This document shows positions 60,610-64,000 of a DNA stretch of 64,000 nucleotides, piece by piece (the stretch's first letter is position 1; the number at the start of each line of letters is the position of its first letter). This DNA is from Cynocephalus volans. Lineage: Eukaryota > Chordata > Mammalia > Dermoptera > Cynocephalidae. The notes beneath the pieces were generated by a model. It was given only the letters and a program-made list of their open reading frames with translations. It did no database searches and was not told the origin of the DNA. The DNA is taken from assembly GCF_027409185.1 (NCBI RefSeq), contig NC_084462.1:26945577-27009576 (forward strand), written 5' to 3'. The translations under genes and the position numbers were made by a program.

Positions 60610-62340
60610 TATCCCTACAAAAACAATCCCAAAAATTGTACTCAATTATTATTATTTGAACTTCATCAACAAAAATGCTGTGGAAATTTGTTTTCTATCT
60701 TATTACATAAATACCTGCATAATATAATAATATGCCTCTTGGCCTTCAAAGCCTAAAATATTTTTTACCTGGTCTCTTATAGAAAATGTTAACCAGCTCC
60801 TGCTCTAGATAACTGAAGTGTACCTAGTTAACTAGAGCTGTACTGAACAGTCTGGATCCTGCTGGTTCCTGGTTGTGTGCATCTGGCCTCAGGTTTCTTC
60901 TCCATAAAGCAAGGTGGGGATAATCAACAAGGAACACACCAGCTTTAAGCTGCTAATAAGTATTTCTAGGGGCCAGCATCTGAGCTGGGTCATGAGGAAT
61001 GACAAGGGTCCACCAGTCAAAACAGAGGAATAAGAGAAGTTCTCGATGGAGAAGGCACTATCAAGGCCTAGAACATGAAAAAGCAGCATGGACAGAATCT
61101 GATTTGACTCCAGTGTGCTATGATAGGCTGTGTTTGTATGTGGGGGTGGGTGGATGGATGGCGAGGAAGACAGCAGCTTTCAAAAGGGACCGAGACCAGT
61201 GTGCCAAGGGCCCAGGTGACCTGTATGCAGTCTGAGGTGTTTGGGCAGCTGGTGACGACTGATCAAGGGGTGGCGGGATTAGAATGGTGCCATAGGAAGG
61301 TAATGCTGTACATGGTGCCTTTACCCTCAGTATCAGTACAGTCATGGAGCCTTGAACAAGGTGTCCTAGAGAACATTCTCTACAGCAAATGCCAAGTGCC
61401 CCCAGCTGGTGACCTTTCTCCCACATAGCACGGCTTAATCTGGAAACACATGACTGGCATGTGTCTGATGCAATGGCAGTGAAAGAGGAAGGCAGCCACC
61501 AAAACTAGCTTTGAGTAAGTGTGACTTGGCAGGAAGCAGGCAGAAGAGCAGGTGCCACTCCGCATGGACTGTGCCCCGCTGGTGCCACCTGCTGCAACTG
61601 CAGCAGTGTGGGTTTACTTCCTGTGGCATCTTGGGGGCCTCGGCCACCTGGCCTGATCTCCAAGTGGGGTGAACCCACAGGCGATTTAGGTACACAGAGT
61701 ATTTCACTAGAATTCATACTGGTTCAGCCTCCTGAACATCCTTTTGGCCTCAAATAATATGGAATAAAAATATAGAAAAGAGAAACATAGAAAACTGGAG
61801 GATGTGCCTTGGTTTCCTCAAACTCTGAGCAGACCAGTTCTGAAGTGTGCTTCTGCCTCTAGTACACCAGCAGGAACAAGGGGTGACAGTGTGGTAAGAA
61901 CCCAAGAACAATCAGAACCCCCCACCACACACACGTGTGCATGTTACAGTTCCCATGGCTCATGCACGGTAGCAAGCCTGTGGCCTGGACAGCACCACAG
62001 AAATGAGAACAGGACAGGCGAGTGTGATGTGGCCTCCCTGAAAGCCAACATGCATGGGGAGCTCATGAGCAGAGTTACAAATGGGCTCCACACTCGGCAT
62101 CAAAGATAAATCAGAGCACAAGCAGATAAGCGTCCCCAGCATGGAGTGGTCCTCAAGACATGTCACGTGAGGAAAGGAAGTGGAGAGATTTATCCTAAAG
62201 AAAAGAAGATTCAGAGGCAGCTTATCCCTTCTGTGGGTGGTCAGAAAACAGAGAGGAGGGAGAGGCCCAGAGTGCAGAAACGGGGAGAGGTCACAGAGGA
62301 CAGAGAGTTACTTGCTGTCCAAGTGAGAACTTTCTGACAA
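60610..62340 (-). other. POR intron 1, mostly unassigned
   Basis: 60610-60800 is A/T-rich and may continue the hAT element's 3' side. 60800-62340 is unique sequence without a supported feature. Confidence 0.4.
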
Positions 62341-62470
62341 AGTCTGAAAATGGAATGAGCTGTTGTAGGTGTGGGACCCCATCACAGCAGAGGTGTCAAC
62401 AGAAGGCTAGGGATACAGGCTTAATGACAGAGGAAGTGCCCACACCCCAAGGGCCTGGGGCACAGATCCA
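62341..62470 (+). repeat. Possible L3/CR1-like 3' fragment
   Basis: aaaatggaatgagctgttgt followed by acagcagaggtgtcaacaga recalls the 3' region of ancient CR1/L3 elements. Weak. Confidence 0.3.
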
Positions 62471-62806
62471 CTGATCTAATGTCCATTAAATGGAACTGGC
62501 TGACTGGTGATAACTGACAATACCAAAGGAAATCCCCAGATCTCTGACCTGAGTTAAAACTTAAATACCGATTCCTAGACCTTTTTTTACCCCTGTGAGG
62601 CGCTGAAACACACACGTGTGCACACACACACATTATACAAGAGCTATGGAAAGAGAAGGCAGACACTAGGCACAGGGACACATGACTGATCCCGTGGCAG
62701 ATCCCAAGGCCACAGGGAATAGGTGGAATAGCAGCAGCTCAGGGAAGCCCTCCAAAAAAGCAGGAAGTGGGGAGGACTAACTCTTCCCATTAAAAAACTG
62801 GTCCCA

Positions 62807-63451
62807 GTGCCTCAGGGCCCCACCCGGGGGCCTGGGGCATGGAACCAGGGACCAGACCCCTGCCCACAACCAGGCACACTGCCAGCACCAAGGAGCATGC
62901 CAAAAACATCACCTGCACGTGGGTAGCCCATCACAGCCACCACAGTAACCATGACTGCCGCAAAAGTGGTTGACGTCACAACCACCGTGCAGATGGTCCA
63001 CCAGCCACTGGAGTGCATTGACAGAAGGAGAGTCACCAGTAGAGACCAAAGAAAAGAAGAGGATGTCTCTCTCCACAAAGCCCACTCCAGAGTGACAGAA
63101 GAAGCATCTGCTCCTATGATAATATTATTGGGGGACCTGAACACACCTTTCAGCATTGGACAGATCATCTTGGCAACAAATCAACAGAGTAACTATTATT
63201 CTTTCAGAGGGAGAGAAGAAATCTAGGGTTATCAGTGGTGGGAGCAGGGAGGGGGATGGGGAGAGATTGGACAAGGGGCATAAAGAATAAGTACAATTTG
63301 TAACAATATACATACTAGTAATATTGATTTGATCAACATATGTCAACATTGAATCCCCAAAATATGTATAATCAATTATGAATAAAAAAATAAAAAATAA
63401 AAATCTGATGCCTTGGCCAGAAAAAATAAAAAATAAAAAATAAATAAAAAA
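62807..63451 (+). mobile_element. Internally deleted L1-like composite retroposon with both ends
   Basis: About 645 bp bounded by a near-perfect 15-16 bp duplication (taaaaaactggtccca at 62791-62806; taaaaaattggtccca at 63452-63467). The order is a GC-rich head, a 5'-UTR-like part (gagaccaaagaaaagaagag, agcccactccagagtgacag), a fragment of the L1 endonuclease region (63115-63185, reading IILLGDLNTPFSIGQ), a G-rich 3'-UTR-like part (63230-63275) and an A-rich tail (63380-63451). ORF1 and nearly all of ORF2 are missing. Confidence 0.65.
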
Positions 63452-63956
63452 TAAAAAATTGGTCCCAAGAACAGTCAGTGCTCCACACAGAGCCGGGCTT
63501 TCAGCTTGAACAAGGAGACTTTTGGGGAGTAAATGAATATGTTCTGCTTCCCAGTTCCCCAAAGCACACCATATGTCTGTGTTATGTCTCTTCAAACCCA
63601 ACCAAGTCTACGCAGACAAAAGATGCTGTTCCCAAACAGTATTTGCACTGCTCCTCCTGGCTTGAGGGGGAAGGGCTTGGTATCTGTAAACCAAGACAGA
63701 ACAGAAGAGGAATGATAGCCTCCTGCCCAGGCACCTCAGCAGGCATTTCTACTGAGTGACATTCCAGCCTCTGTCTGCAAAGCCACCTGTGATGGGGAAC
63801 TTACCACCTCATGTCCAAGTCCCACTCTGCTTCTAATGTCACAGGTTAAAGGATGAAAACTCAGGCCAGAATCCCACCACCCACACAGTTATTTTCTCTC
63901 TAGGATTTTCCTTCATTTTTTCCCCATACATAAATGTAATATTATGTACACACATA

Positions 63957-64000
63957 TATGAGGGTACTTCAAAAAGTTTGTGAAAAATAGAATTAAAAGA
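63957..64000 (+). mobile_element. Miniature mariner-like element, cut by window edge
   Basis: gagggtacttcaaaaagttt followed by gtgaaaaatagaattaaaag matches the left arm of the miniature element at 4321-4386. The other half lies beyond the window. Confidence 0.55.

Larger units (their letters stand above)
53132..64000 (-). other. POR: POR intron 1 (partial)
   Basis: Everything right of exon 2 is intron 1. No CpG island is present up to 64000, so the non-coding first exon and promoter lie outside, consistent with the very long first intron of human POR. The repeats inside are listed separately. Confidence 0.8.

Noticed and set aside
54401-64000. POR promoter or first exon within the window
   Set aside because: No CpG island, GC box cluster or good donor-linked exon was seen; human POR also has a very long first intron.

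Overview
The window is vertebrate nuclear DNA and looks placental. It carries three protein-coding genes whose proteins I recognise residue by residue. In window orientation they are the last four coding exons of STYXL1 (+), all of TMEM120A (+, 12 exons, 343 aa) and the full coding part of POR (-, 15 coding exons, 678 aa). This is the order found at human 7q11.23, read in reverse. All splice junctions were placed by eye at GT/AG sites, and the reading phase closes exactly through every intron.

The repeats point to a colugo (Dermoptera, probably Galeopterus). I see no Alu elements and no rodent B1/B2. The only young SINEs are tRNA-Ile-like monomers and dimers with intact target-site duplications, matching my memory of the colugo CYN family. 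MIR, L2, old L1, MaLR/ERVL LTRs and hAT/Tc-mariner fossils are the usual placental background. The species call is an inference; the gene calls do not depend on it.

Layout: 1-15597 is the 3' part of STYXL1, with four short exons in large introns full of L1 and L2. 15598-16835 is the intergenic gap. 16836-17660 is the GC-rich TMEM120A promoter and first exon. 17103-23221 is TMEM120A. 23345-53131 is POR from polyadenylation site to the first coding exon. 53132-64000 is POR intron 1; the non-coding first exon and promoter lie beyond the right edge. TMEM120A and POR converge, with poly(A) signals about 140 bp apart.

The genes are functionally separate: STYXL1 encodes a catalytically dead dual-specificity phosphatase (MK-STYX), TMEM120A a six-helix membrane protein that binds coenzyme A, and POR the ER flavoprotein that passes NADPH electrons to microsomal P450s. 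I found no operon-like or undescribed gene system. The less ordinary content is in the transposable elements: a hAT transposase fossil split by a SINE, an internally deleted L1-like retroposon with both ends intact, an apparent poly(A)-only insertion and two related mariner-like miniature elements.
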